Source: Hippasteria phrygiana
Lineage: Eukaryota; Echinodermata; Asteroidea; Valvatida; Goniasteridae
NCBI GenBank assembly: GCA_037893225.1
Contig: JAZGUH010000054.1
Location: 372,001 to 436,000, forward strand
Direction of reading: 5' to 3'
DNA length: 64,000 nucleotides
Part shown: positions 1-11,366 of the stretch, one piece after another
Numbering within the stretch: the stretch's first letter is position 1
Layout of the letters: each line of letters opens with the position of its first letter
The notes under the pieces: generated by a model
What the model was told of the DNA's origin: nothing
Database searches by the model: none
Seen by the model: only the letters and a program-made list of their open reading frames with translations
Position numbers and translations under genes: made by a program

Positions 1-232
1 AATTTGACAGGCATGGAGCAATAAATAGAAGGTAATATGCACACAGATGTTGGCCGGAAAGAAAATAAACATTGCGAGGTTTGAATTTTCTCCACAAGTG
101 TTAACTATAGGAAGCCGCCGATGATTGCAACACGTAGCGCCAGATCTAAGCTATCCATACATGTCAAAATTACTGAATTTGGTTGATATTTCATGCAATT
201 ATGAATGAGTAAAGCAAGTCCATACCCCAGGG
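1..232 (+). repeat. Reference monomer: anatomy of the 232-bp unit
   Basis: Composition is 39% GC with 6 CpG. Near-invariant stretches across the window are positions 11-27, 59-97 (purine-rich then AT-rich, containing 'attgcgaggtttgaatttt'), 134-148 ('gtagcgccagatcta', holding a BglII site AGATCT at 142-147), and 178-207. Variable stretches are 8-10 (gacagg or gacatg), 28-46 (ggtaatatgcac and relatives), 54-58, 98-112, 121-123 (atgatt or ataatt), 131-133, 150-164, 171-179 (tactgaa, tactgca or tgactgt), 206-208 (gag or gaa) and 213-230. A short inverted repeat, TTCAT at 190-194 and ATGAA at 201-205, is present in most copies. No CENP-B box, telomere motif or RNA polymerase III promoter of convincing quality is present in the unit. 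Confidence 0.95.
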
Positions 233-464
233 AATTTGACAGGCATGGAGCAATAAATAGAAGGTAATATGCAGACAGATGTTGGCCGGAAAGAAAATAA
301 ACATTGCGAGGTTTGAATTTTCTCCACAAATTTTATCTATAGGAAGCCGCCGATGATTGCAACATGTAGCGCCAGATCTAAGCTATCCATACATGTCAAA
401 ATGACTGTATTTGGTTGATATTTCATGCAATTATGAATGAGTAAAGCAAGTCCATACCCCAGGG

Positions 465-697
465 AATTTGACATGCATGGAGCAATAAATAGACGGTAAC
501 ATGTACACAGATGTTGGCCGGAAAGAAAATAAACATTGCGAGGTTTGAATTTTCTCCACAAGTTTTAACTATAGGAAGCCGCCGATGATTGCAACATGTA
601 GCGCCAGATCTAACCTATCCATACAGGTCAAAATTACTGCATTTGGTTGATATTTCATGCAATTATGAATAAATAAAGCAAGTCCATACCCCCAGGG
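465..697 (+). repeat. 233-bp monomer with one extra C (also at 3,714-3,946 and 11,367-11,599)
   Basis: The run in 'taccccaggg' has five C instead of four (689-693), and the same monomer reads 'aataaataaagc' near its end. The same insertion recurs at 3,938-3,942 and 11,591-11,595 in monomers with the same flanking variants, so it is one event copied twice rather than three events. Confidence 0.93.
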
Positions 698-3249
698 AAT
701 TTGACAGGCATGGAGCAATAAATAGAAGGTAATATGCACACAGATGTTGGCCGGAAAGAAAATAAACATTGCGAGGTTTGAATTTTCTCCACAAGTTTTA
801 ACTCTAAGAAGCCGCCGATAATTGCAACATGTAGCGCCAGATCTAAGCTATCCATACATGTCAAAAGTACTGAATTTGGTTGATATTTCATGCAATTATG
901 AATGAATAAAGCAAGTCCATACCCCAGGGAATTTGACATGCATGGAGCAATAAATAGAAGGTAATATGCACACAGATGTTGGCCGGAAAGAAAATAAACA
1001 TTGCGAGGTTTGAATTTTCTCCACAAGTGTTAACTCTAAGAAGCCGCCGATAATTGCAACATGTAGCGCCAGATCTAAGCTATCCATACATGTCAAAATG
1101 ACTGTATTTGGTTGATATTTCATGCAATTATGAATGAGTAAAGCAAGTCCATACCCCAGGGAATTTGACAGGCATGGAGCAATAAATAGAAGGTAATATG
1201 CACACAGATGTTGGCCGGAAAGAAAATAAACATTGCGAGGTTTGAATTTTCTCCACAAGTTTGAACTCTAAGAAGCCGCCGATGATTGCAACATGTAGCG
1301 CCAGATCTAAGCTATCCATACATGTCAAAATTACTGCATTTGGTTGATATTTCATGCAATTATGAATGAATAAAGCAAGTCCATACCCCAGGGAATTTGA
1401 CAGGCATGGAGCAATAAATAGAAGGTAATATGCAGACAGATGTTGGCCGGAAAGAAAATAAACATTGCGAGGTTTGAATTTTCTCCACAAATTTTATCTA
1501 TAGGAAGCCGCCGATGATTGCAACATGTAGCGCCAGATCTAAGCTATCCATACATGTCAAAATGACTGTATTTGGTTGATATTTCATGCAATTATGAATG
1601 AGTAAAGCAAGTCCATACCCCAGGGAATTTGACATGCATGGAGCAATAAATAGACGGTAACATGTACACAGATGTTGGCCGGAAAGAAAATAAACATTGC
1701 GAGGTTTGAATTTTCTCCACAAGTTTTAACTCTAAGAAGCCGCCGATAATTGCAACATGTAGCGCCAGATCTAAGCTATCCATACATGTCAAAATTACTG
1801 AATTTGGTTGATATTTCATGCAATTATGAATGAGTAAAGCACGTCCATACCCTAGGGAATTTGACAGGCATGGAGCAATAAATAGAAGGTAATATGCACA
1901 CAGATGTTGGCCGGAAAGAAAATAAACATTGCGAGGTTTGAATTTTCTCCACAAGTTTTAACTCTAAGAAGCCGCCGATGATTGCAACATGTAGCGCCAG
2001 ATCTAACCTATCCATACAGGTCAAAATTACTGCATTTGGTTGATATTTGATGCAATTATGAATGAATAAAGCAAGTCCATACCACAGGGAATTTGACAGG
2101 CATGGAGCAATAAATAGAAGGTAATATGCACACAGATGTTGGCCGGAAAGAAAATAAACATTGCGAGGTTTGAATTTTCTCCACAAGTGTTAACTATAGG
2201 AAGCCGCCGATGATTGCAACACGTAGCGCCAGATCTAAGCTATCCATACATGTCAAAATTACTGAATTTGGTTGATATTTCATGCAATTATGAATGAGTA
2301 AAGCAAGTCCATACCCCAGGGAATTTGACATGCATGGAGCAATAAATAGACGGTAACATGTACACAGATGTTGGCCAGAAAGAAAATAAACATTGCGAGG
2401 TTTGAATTTTCTCCACAAATTTTAACTATAGGAAGCCGCCGATGATTGCAACATGTAGCGCCAGATCTAAGCTATCCATACATGTCAAAATGACTGTATT
2501 TGGTTGATATTTCATGCAATTATGAATGAGTAAAGCAAGTCCATACCCCAGGGAATTTGACATGCATGGAGCAATAAATAGACGGTTACATGTACACAGA
2601 TGTTGGCCGGAAAGAAAATAAACATTGCGAGGTTTGAATTTTCTCCACAAGTGTTAACTCTAAGAAGCCGCCGGTAATTGCAACATGTAGCGCCAGATCT
2701 AAGCTATCCATACATGTCAAAATGACTGTATTTGGTTGATATTTCATGCAATTATGAATGAATAAAGCAAGTCCATACCCCAGGGAATTTGACAGGCATG
2801 GAGCAATAAATAGAAGGTAATATGCAGACAGATGTTGGCCGGAAAGAAAATAAACATTGCGAGGTTTGAATTTTCTCCACAAATTTTATCTATAGGAAGC
2901 CGCCGATGATTGCAACATGTAGCGCCAGATCTAAGCTATCCATACATGTCAAAATTACTGTATTTGGTTGATATTTCATGCAATTATGAATGAGTAAAGC
3001 AAGTCCATACCCCAGGGAATTTGACATGCATGGAGCAATAAATAGACGGTAACATGTACACAGATGTTGGCCGGAAAGAAAATAAACATTGCGAGGTTTG
3101 AATTTTCTCCACAAGTTTTAACTCTAAGAAGCCGCCGATGATTGCAACATGTAGCGCCAGATCTAACCTATCCATACAGGTCAAAATTACTGCATTTGGT
3201 TGATATTTCATGCAATTATGAATGAATAAAGCAAGTCCATACCACAGGG

Positions 3250-5901
3250 AATTTGACAGGCATGGAGCAATAAATAGAAGGTAATATGCACACAGATGTT
3301 GGCCGGAAAGAAAATAAACATTGCGAGGTTTGAATTTTCTCCACAAGTGTTAACTATAGGAAGCCGCCGATGATTGCAACACGTAGCGCCAGATCTAAGC
3401 TATCCATACATGTCAAAATTACTGAATTTGGTTGATATTTCATGCAATTATGAATGAGTAAAGCAAGTCCATACCCCAGGGAATTTGACAGGCATGGAGC
3501 AATAAATAGAAGGTAATATGCAGACAGATGTTGGCCGGAAAGAAAATAAACATTGCGAGGTTTGAATTTTCTCCACAAATTTTATCTATAGGAAGCCGCC
3601 GATGATTGCAACATGTAGCGCCAGATCTAAGCTATCCATACATGTCAAAATGACTGTATTTGGTTGATATTTCATGCAATTATGAATGAGTAAAGCAAGT
3701 CCATACCCCAGGGAATTTGACATGCATGGAGCAATAAATAGACGGTAACATGTACACAGATGTTGGCCGGAAAGAAAATAAACATTGCGAGGTTTGAATT
3801 TTCTCCACAAGTTTTAACTATAGGAAGCCGCCGATGATTGCAACATGTAGCGCCAGATCTAACCTATCCATACAGGTCAAAATTACTGCATTTGGTTGAT
3901 ATTTCATGCAATTATGAATAAATAAAGCAAGTCCATACCCCCAGGGAATTTGACAGGCATGGAGCAATAAATAGAAGGTAATATGCACACAGATGTTGGC
4001 CGGAAAGAAAATAAACATTGCGAGGTTTGAATTTTCTCCACAAGTTTTAACTCTAAGAAGCCGCCGATAATTGCAACATGTAGCGCCAGATCTAAGCTAT
4101 CCATACATGTCAAAAGTACTGAATTTGGTTGATATTTCATGCAATTATGAATGAATAAAGCAAGTCCATACCCCAGGGAATTTGACATGCATGGAGCAAT
4201 AAATAGAAGGTAATATGCACACAGATGTTGGCCGGAAAGAAAATAAACATTGCGAGGTTTGAATTTTCTCCACAAGTGTTAACTCTAAGAAGCCGCCGAT
4301 AATTGCAACATGTAGCGCCAGATCTAAGCTATCCATACATGTCAAAATGACTGTATTTGGTTGATATTTCATGCAATTATGAATGAGTAAAGCAAGTCCA
4401 TACCCCAGGGAATTTGACAGGCATGGAGCAATAAATAGAAGGTAATATGCACACAGATGTTGGCCGGAAAGAAAATAAACATTGCGAGGTTTGAATTTTC
4501 TCCACAAGTTTGAACTCTAAGAAGCCGCCGATGATTGCAACATGTAGCGCCAGATCTAAGCTATCCATACATGTCAAAATTACTGCATTTGGTTGATATT
4601 TCATGCAATTATGAATGAATAAAGCAAGTCCATACCCCAGGGAATTTGACAGGCATGGAGCAATAAATAGAAGGTAATATGCAGACAGATGTTGGCCGGA
4701 AAGAAAATAAACATTGCGAGGTTTGAATTTTCTCCACAAATTTTATCTATAGGAAGCCGCCGATGATTGCAACATGTAGCGCCAGATCTAAGCTATCCAT
4801 ACATGTCAAAATGACTGTATTTGGTTGATATTTCATGCAATTATGAATGAGTAAAGCAAGTCCATACCCCAGGGAATTTGACATGCATGGAGCAATAAAT
4901 AGACGGTAACATGTACACAGATGTTGGCCGGAAAGAAAATAAACATTGCGAGGTTTGAATTTTCTCCACAAGTTTTAACTCTAAGAAGCCGCCGATAATT
5001 GCAACATGTAGCGCCAGATCTAAGCTATCCATACATGTCAAAATTACTGAATTTGGTTGATATTTCATGCAATTATGAATGAGTAAAGCACGTCCATACC
5101 CTAGGGAATTTGACAGGCATGGAGCAATAAATAGAAGGTAATATGCACACAGATGTTGGCCGGAAAGAAAATAAACATTGCGAGGTTTGAATTTTCTCCA
5201 CAAGTTTTAACTCTAAGAAGCCGCCGATGATTGCAACATGTAGCGCCAGATCTAACCTATCCATACAGGTCAAAATTACTGCATTTGGTTGATATTTGAT
5301 GCAATTATGAATGAATAAAGCAAGTCCATACCACAGGGAATTTGACAGGCATGGAGCAATAAATAGAAGGTAATATGCACACAGATGTTGGCCGGAAAGA
5401 AAATAAACATTGCGAGGTTTGAATTTTCTCCACAAGTGTTAACTATAGGAAGCCGCCGATGATTGCAACACGTAGCGCCAGATCTAAGCTATCCATACAT
5501 GTCAAAATTACTGAATTTGGTTGATATTTCATGCAATTATGAATGAGTAAAGCAAGTCCATACCCCAGGGAATTTGACATGCATGGAGCAATAAATAGAC
5601 GGTAACATGTACACAGATGTTGGCCAGAAAGAAAATAAACATTGCGAGGTTTGAATTTTCTCCACAAATTTTAACTATAGGAAGCCGCCGATGATTGCAA
5701 CATGTAGCGCCAGATCTAAGCTATCCATACATGTCAAAATGACTGTATTTGGTTGATATTTCATGCAATTATGAATGAGTAAAGCAAGTCCATACCCCAG
5801 GGAATTTGACATGCATGGAGCAATAAATAGACGGTTACATGTACACAGATGTTGGCCGGAAAGAAAATAAACATTGCGAGGTTTGAATTTTCTCCACAAG
5901 T
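3250..5901 (+). repeat. 14-monomer higher-order repeat, copy 2, truncated after 11.4 monomers
   Basis: This repeats bases 1-2,652 at a lag of 3,249, with every diagnostic variant I compared retained. The match stops at 'ccacaagtt' against 'ccacaagtg', where the sequence passes into the 9-monomer unit. The second half of this copy (from about 4,920) is also the first part of the first 9-monomer unit. The 9-mer therefore probably arose out of this 14-mer by unequal exchange. Confidence 0.88.
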
Positions 5902-8900
5902 TTTAACTATAGGAAGCCGCCGATGATTGCAACATGTAGCGCCAGATCTAAGCTATCCATGTATGTCAAAATGACTGTATTTGGTTGATATTTCATGCAA
6001 TTATGAATGAATAAAGCAAGTCCATACCCCAGGGAATTTGACAGGCATGGAGCAATAAATAGAAGGTAATATGCACACAGATGTTGGCCGGAAAGAAAAT
6101 AAACATTGCGAGGTTTGAATTTTCTCCACAAGTTTTAACTATAGGCAGCCGCCGATGATTGCAACATGTAGCGCCAGATCTAAGCTATCCATACATGTCA
6201 AAATTACTGTATTTGGTTGATATTTCATGCAATTATGAATGAGTAAAGCAAGTCATACCCTAGGGAATTTGACAGGCATGGAGCAATAAATAGAAGGTAA
6301 TATGCACACAGATGTTGGCCGGAAAGAAAATAAACATTGCGAGGTTTGAATTTTCTCCACAAGTTTTAACTCTAAGAAGCCGCCGATAATTGCAACATGT
6401 AGCGCCAGATCTAAGCTATCCATACATGTCAAAATTACTGAATTTGGTTGATATTTCATGCAATTATGAATGAGTAAAGCACCTCCATACCCTAGGGAAT
6501 TTGACAGGCATGGAGCAATAAATAGAAGGTAATATGCACACAGATGTTGGCCGGAAAGAAAATAAACATTGCGAGGTTTGAATTTTCTCCACAAGTTTTA
6601 ACTCTAAGAAGCCGCCGATGATTGCAACATGTAGCGCCAGATCTAACCTATCCATACAGGTCAAAATTACTGCATTTGGTTGATATTTCATGCAATTATG
6701 AATGAATAAAGCAAGTCCATACCACAGGGAATTTGACAGGCATGGAGCAATAAATAGAAGGTAATATGCACACAGATGTTGGCCGGAAAGAAAATAAACA
6801 TTGCGAGGTTTGAATTTTCTCCACAAGTGTTAACTATAGGAAGCCGCCGATGATTGCAACACGTAGCGCCAGATCTAAGCTATCCATACATGTCAAAATT
6901 ACTGAATTTGGTTGATATTTCATGCAATTATGAATGAGTAAAGCAAGTCCATACCCCAGGGAATTTGACAGGCATGGAGCAATAAATAGAAGGTAATATG
7001 CAGACAGATGTTGGCCGGAAAGAAAATAAACATTGCGAGGTTTGAATTTTCTCCACAAGTTTTAACTCTAAGAAGCCGCCGATAATTGCAACATGTAGCG
7101 CCAGATCTAAGCTATCCATACATGTCAAAATTACTGAATTTGGTTGATATTTCATGCAATTATGAATGAGTAAAGCACGTCCATACCCTAGGGAATTTGA
7201 CAGGCATGGAGCAATAAATAGAAGGTAATATGCACACAGATGTTGGCCGGAAAGAAAATAAACATTGCGAGGTTTGAATTTTCTCCACAAGTTTTAACTC
7301 TAAGAAGCCGCCGATGATTGCAACATGTAGCGCCAGATCTAACCTATCCATACAGGTCAAAATTACTGCATTTGGTTGATATTTGATGCAATTATGAATG
7401 AATAAAGCAAGTCCATACCACAGGGAATTTGACAGGCATGGAGCAATAAATAGAAGGTAATATGCACACAGATGTTGGCCGGAAAGAAAATAAACATTGC
7501 GAGGTTTGAATTTTCTCCACAAGTGTTAACTATAGGAAGCCGCCGATGATTGCAACACGTAGCGCCAGATCTAAGCTATCCATACATGTCAAAATTACTG
7601 AATTTGGTTGATATTTCATGCAATTATGAATGAGTAAAGCAAGTCCATACCCCAGGGAATTTGACATGCATGGAGCAATAAATAGACGGTAACATGTACA
7701 CAGATGTTGGCCAGAAAGAAAATAAACATTGCGAGGTTTGAATTTTCTCCACAAATTTTAACTATAGGAAGCCGCCGATGATTGCAACATGTAGCGCCAG
7801 ATCTAAGCTATCCATACATGTCAAAATGACTGTATTTGGTTGATATTTCATGCAATTATGAATGAGTAAAGCAAGTCCATACCCCAGGGAATTTGACATG
7901 CATGGAGCAATAAATAGACGGTTACATGTACACAGATGTTGGCCGGAAAGAAAATAAACATTGCGAGGTTTGAATTTTCTCCACAAGTTTTAACTATAGG
8001 AAGCCGCCGATGATTGCAACATGTAGCGCCAGATCTAAGCTATCCATGTATGTCAAAATGACTGTATTTGGTTGATATTTCATGCAATTATGAATGAATA
8101 AAGCAAGTCCATACCCCAGGGAATTTGACAGGCATGGAGCAATAAATAGAAGGTAATATGCACACAGATGTTGGCCGGAAAGAAAATAAACATTGCGAGG
8201 TTTGAATTTTCTCCACAAGTTTTAACTCTAAGAAGCCGCCGATGATTGCAACATGTAGCGCCAGATCTAAGCTATCCATACATGTCAAAATTACTGTATT
8301 TGGTTGATATTTCATGCAATTATGAATGAGTAAAGCAAGTCATACCCTAGGGAATTTGACAGGCATGGAGCAATAAATAGAAGGTAATATGCACACAGAT
8401 GTTGGCCAGAAAGAAAATAAACATTGCGAGGTTTGAATTTTCTCCACAAATTTTAACTCTAAGAAGCCGCCGATAATTGCAACATGTAGCGCCAGATCTA
8501 AGCTATCCATACATGTCAAAATTACTGAATTTGGTTGATATTTCATGCAATTATGAATGAGTAAAGCACCTCCATACCCTAGGGAATTTGACAGGCATGG
8601 AGCAATAAATAGAAGGTAATATGCACACAGATGTTGGCCGGAAAGAAAATAAACATTGCGAGGTTTGAATTTTCTCCACAAGTTTTAACTCTAAGAAGCC
8701 GCCGATGATTGCAACATGTAGCGCCAGATCTAACCTATCCATACAGGTCAAAATTACTGCATTTGGTTGATATTTCATGCAATTATGAATGAATAAAGCA
8801 AGTCCATACCACAGGGAATTTGACAGGCATGGAGCAATAAATAGAAGGTAATATGCACACAGATGTTGGCCGGAAAGAAAATAAACATTGCGAGGTTTGA

Positions 8901-11228
8901 ATTTTCTCCACAAGTGTTAACTATAGGAAGCCGCCGATGATTGCAACACGTAGCGCCAGATCTAAGCTATCCATACATGTCAAAATTACTGAATTTGGTT
9001 GATATTTCATGCAATTATGAATGAGTAAAGCAAGTCCATACCCCAGGGAATTTGACAGGCATGGAGCAATAAATAGAAGGTAATATGCAGACAGATGTTG
9101 GCCGGAAAGAAAATAAACATTGCGAGGTTTGAATTTTCTCCACAAGTTTTAACTCTAAGAAGCCGCCGATAATTGCAACATGTAGCGCCAGATCTAAGCT
9201 ATCCATACATGTCAAAATTACTGAATTTGGTTGATATTTCATGCAATTATGAATGAGTAAAGCACGTCCATACCCTAGGGAATTTGACAGGCATGGAGCA
9301 ATAAATAGAAGGTAATATGCACACAGATGTTGGCCGGAAAGAAAATAAACATTGCGAGGTTTGAATTTTCTCCACAAGTTTTAACTCTAAGAAGCCGCCG
9401 ATGATTGCAACATGTAGCGCCAGATCTAACCTATCCATACAGGTCAAAATTACTGCATTTGGTTGATATTTGATGCAATTATGAATGAATAAAGCAAGTC
9501 CATACCACAGGGAATTTGACAGGCATGGAGCAATAAATAGAAGGTAATATGCACACAGATGTTGGCCGGAAAGAAAATAAACATTGCGAGGTTTGAATTT
9601 TCTCCACAAGTGTTAACTATAGGAAGCCGCCGATGATTGCAACACGTAGCGCCAGATCTAAGCTATCCATACATGTCAAAATTACTGAATTTGGTTGATA
9701 TTTCATGCAATTATGAATGAGTAAAGCAAGTCCATACCCCAGGGAATTTGACATGCATGGAGCAATAAATAGACGGTAACATGTACACAGATGTTGGCCA
9801 GAAAGAAAATAAACATTGCGAGGTTTGAATTTTCTCCACAAATTTTAACTATAGGAAGCCGCCGATGATTGCAACATGTAGCGCCAGATCTAAGCTATCC
9901 ATACATGTCAAAATGACTGTATTTGGTTGATATTTCATGCAATTATGAATGAGTAAAGCAAGTCCATACCCCAGGGAATTTGACATGCATGGAGCAATAA
10001 ATAGACGGTTACATGTACACAGATGTTGGCCGGAAAGAAAATAAACATTGCGAGGTTTGAATTTTCTCCACAAGTTTTAACTATAGGAAGCCGCCGATGA
10101 TTGCAACATGTAGCGCCAGATCTAAGCTATCCATGTATGTCAAAATGACTGTATTTGGTTGATATTTCATGCAATTATGAATGAATAAAGCAAGTCCATA
10201 CCCCAGGGAATTTGACAGGCATGGAGCAATAAATAGAAGGTAATATGCACACAGATGTTGGCCGGAAAGAAAATAAACATTGCGAGGTTTGAATTTTCTC
10301 CACAAGTTTTAACTATAGGCAGCCGCCGATGATTGCAACATGTAGCGCCAGATCTAAGCTATCCATACATGTCAAAATTACTGTATTTGGTTGATATTTC
10401 ATGCAATTATGAATGAGTAAAGCAAGTCATACCCTAGGGAATTTGACAGGCATGGAGCAATAAATAGAAGGTAATATGCACACAGATGTTGGCCGGAAAG
10501 AAAATAAACATTGCGAGGTTTGAATTTTCTCCACAAGTTTTAACTCTAAGAAGCCGCCGATAATTGCAACATGTAGCGCCAGATCTAAGCTATCCATACA
10601 TGTCAAAATTACTGAATTTGGTTGATATTTCATGCAATTATGAATGAGTAAAGCACCTCCATACCCTAGGGAATTTGACAGGCATGGAGCAATAAATAGA
10701 AGGTAATATGCACACAGATGTTGGCCGGAAAGAAAATAAACATTGCGAGGTTTGAATTTTCTCCACAAGTTTTAACTCTAAGAAGCCGCCGATGATTGCA
10801 ACATGTAGCGCCAGATCTAACCTATCCATACAGGTCAAAATTACTGCATTTGGTTGATATTTCATGCAATTATGAATGAATAAAGCAAGTCCATACCACA
10901 GGGAATTTGACAGGCATGGAGCAATAAATAGAAGGTAATATGCACACAGATGTTGGCCGGAAAGAAAATAAACATTGCGAGGTTTGAATTTTCTCCACAA
11001 GTGTTAACTATAGGAAGCCGCCGATGATTGCAACACGTAGCGCCAGATCTAAGCTATCCATACATGTCAAAATTACTGAATTTGGTTGATATTTCATGCA
11101 ATTATGAATGAGTAAAGCAAGTCCATACCCCAGGGAATTTGACAGGCATGGAGCAATAAATAGAAGGTAATATGAGACAGATGTTGGCCGGAAAGAAAAT
11201 AAACATTGCGAGGTTTGAATTTTCTCCA
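4920..11228 (+). repeat. 9-monomer higher-order repeat array, three copies of 2,087 bp
   Basis: Sequence repeats at a lag of 2,087 = 9 x 232 - 1 from about 4,920 to about 11,228, which is three units. Each unit contains one 231-bp monomer in which 'gtccat' has become 'gtcat' (6,252, 8,339 and 10,426). Each also carries a monomer with 'ccatgtatg', one with 'aagcacctcc', one with 'aagcacgtcc' and one with 'tttgatgc'. The shared one-base deletion shows that the units descend from one ancestor. The middle unit departs from the outer two in a short patch (see findings). Confidence 0.9.
6035..6265 (+). repeat. 231-bp monomer lacking one C (also at 8,122-8,352 and 10,209-10,439)
   Basis: 'caagtccat' is shortened to 'caagtcat', and 'taccctaggg' follows. 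The lesion is in the same place in all three 9-monomer units and accounts for their period being one base short of 2,088. Confidence 0.93.
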
Positions 11229-11366
11229 CAAATTTTATCTATAGGAAGCCGCCGATGATTGCAACATGTAGCGCCAGATCTAAGCTATCCATACATGTCA
11301 AAATGACTGTATTTGGTTGATATTTCATGCAATTATGAATGAGTAAAGCAAGTCCATACCCCAGGG
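11136..11366 (+). repeat. 231-bp monomer with a private one-base deletion
   Basis: 'atgcagacag' reads 'atgagacag' at 11,172-11,180. No other monomer shows this, so it arose after the last copying event or is a sequencing error. It is the only private indel I see in the window. Confidence 0.88.

Larger units (their letters stand above)
1..3249 (+). repeat. 14-monomer higher-order repeat, copy 1 (3,249 bp)
   Basis: Fourteen monomers, one of which (465-697) is 233 bp, give a period of 3,249 = 14 x 232 + 1. Bases 1 to about 2,652 recur at 3,250 to about 5,901, including the extra C, the 'caacacg' variant of monomers 1 and 10, the rare 'aaaagtactg' of monomer 4 and the 'tttgatgc' of monomer 9. 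The last two and a half monomers (about 2,653-3,249) are not kept in copy 2. They include a private 'ccggtaattg' and the recombinant 'ttactgtattt'. The left end lies outside the window, so earlier copies may exist. Confidence 0.9.

Noticed and set aside
50..70. CENP-B box around 'ttggccggaaag' or 'ggccgggaag'
   Set aside because: The essential TTCG....A..CGGG core is not present on either strand in any monomer type I read.
51..90. Possible tRNA-like A and B boxes (TGGCCGGAAAG and GGTTTGAATTT), suggesting a SINE origin or RNA polymerase III transcription
   Set aside because: Each box misses several consensus positions, the spacing is only about 28 bp, and no tRNA fold or poly-T terminator follows. 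The match is too weak.
134..150. Resemblance of 'gcgccagatct' to part of the 5S rRNA internal region and of 'ccatacc' to another part
   Set aside because: The two pieces are in the wrong order and spacing for 5S rRNA, and the rest of the 120-base gene is absent.
190..205. TTCAT...ATGAA inverted repeat as a terminator or structured RNA
   Set aside because: The stem is only 5 bp and AT-rich, and it is broken by 'tttgatgc' in some copies. There is no supporting context.
105..329. Minus-strand frames of 74-123 codons repeated about 250 times, which could be called a large gene family
   Set aside because: Nearly all start with TTG, overlap one another, change frame at each monomer because 232 is not a multiple of 3, and accumulate residue-changing differences. 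There is no promoter, splice or polyadenylation context distinct from the repeat. They are shadows of the satellite.
569..769. Minus-strand frame with a true ATG at 767-769 (also 3,818-4,018 and 11,471-11,671)
   Set aside because: The ATG is present in essentially all monomers ('aaacatt' on the plus strand). The frame is only scored differently here because the one-base C insertion in the neighbouring monomer moves the stop codons.
11172..11180. Private one-base deletion as a functional mark
   Set aside because: It is a single occurrence with no consequence visible in the repeat. A sequencing or polishing error is as likely.
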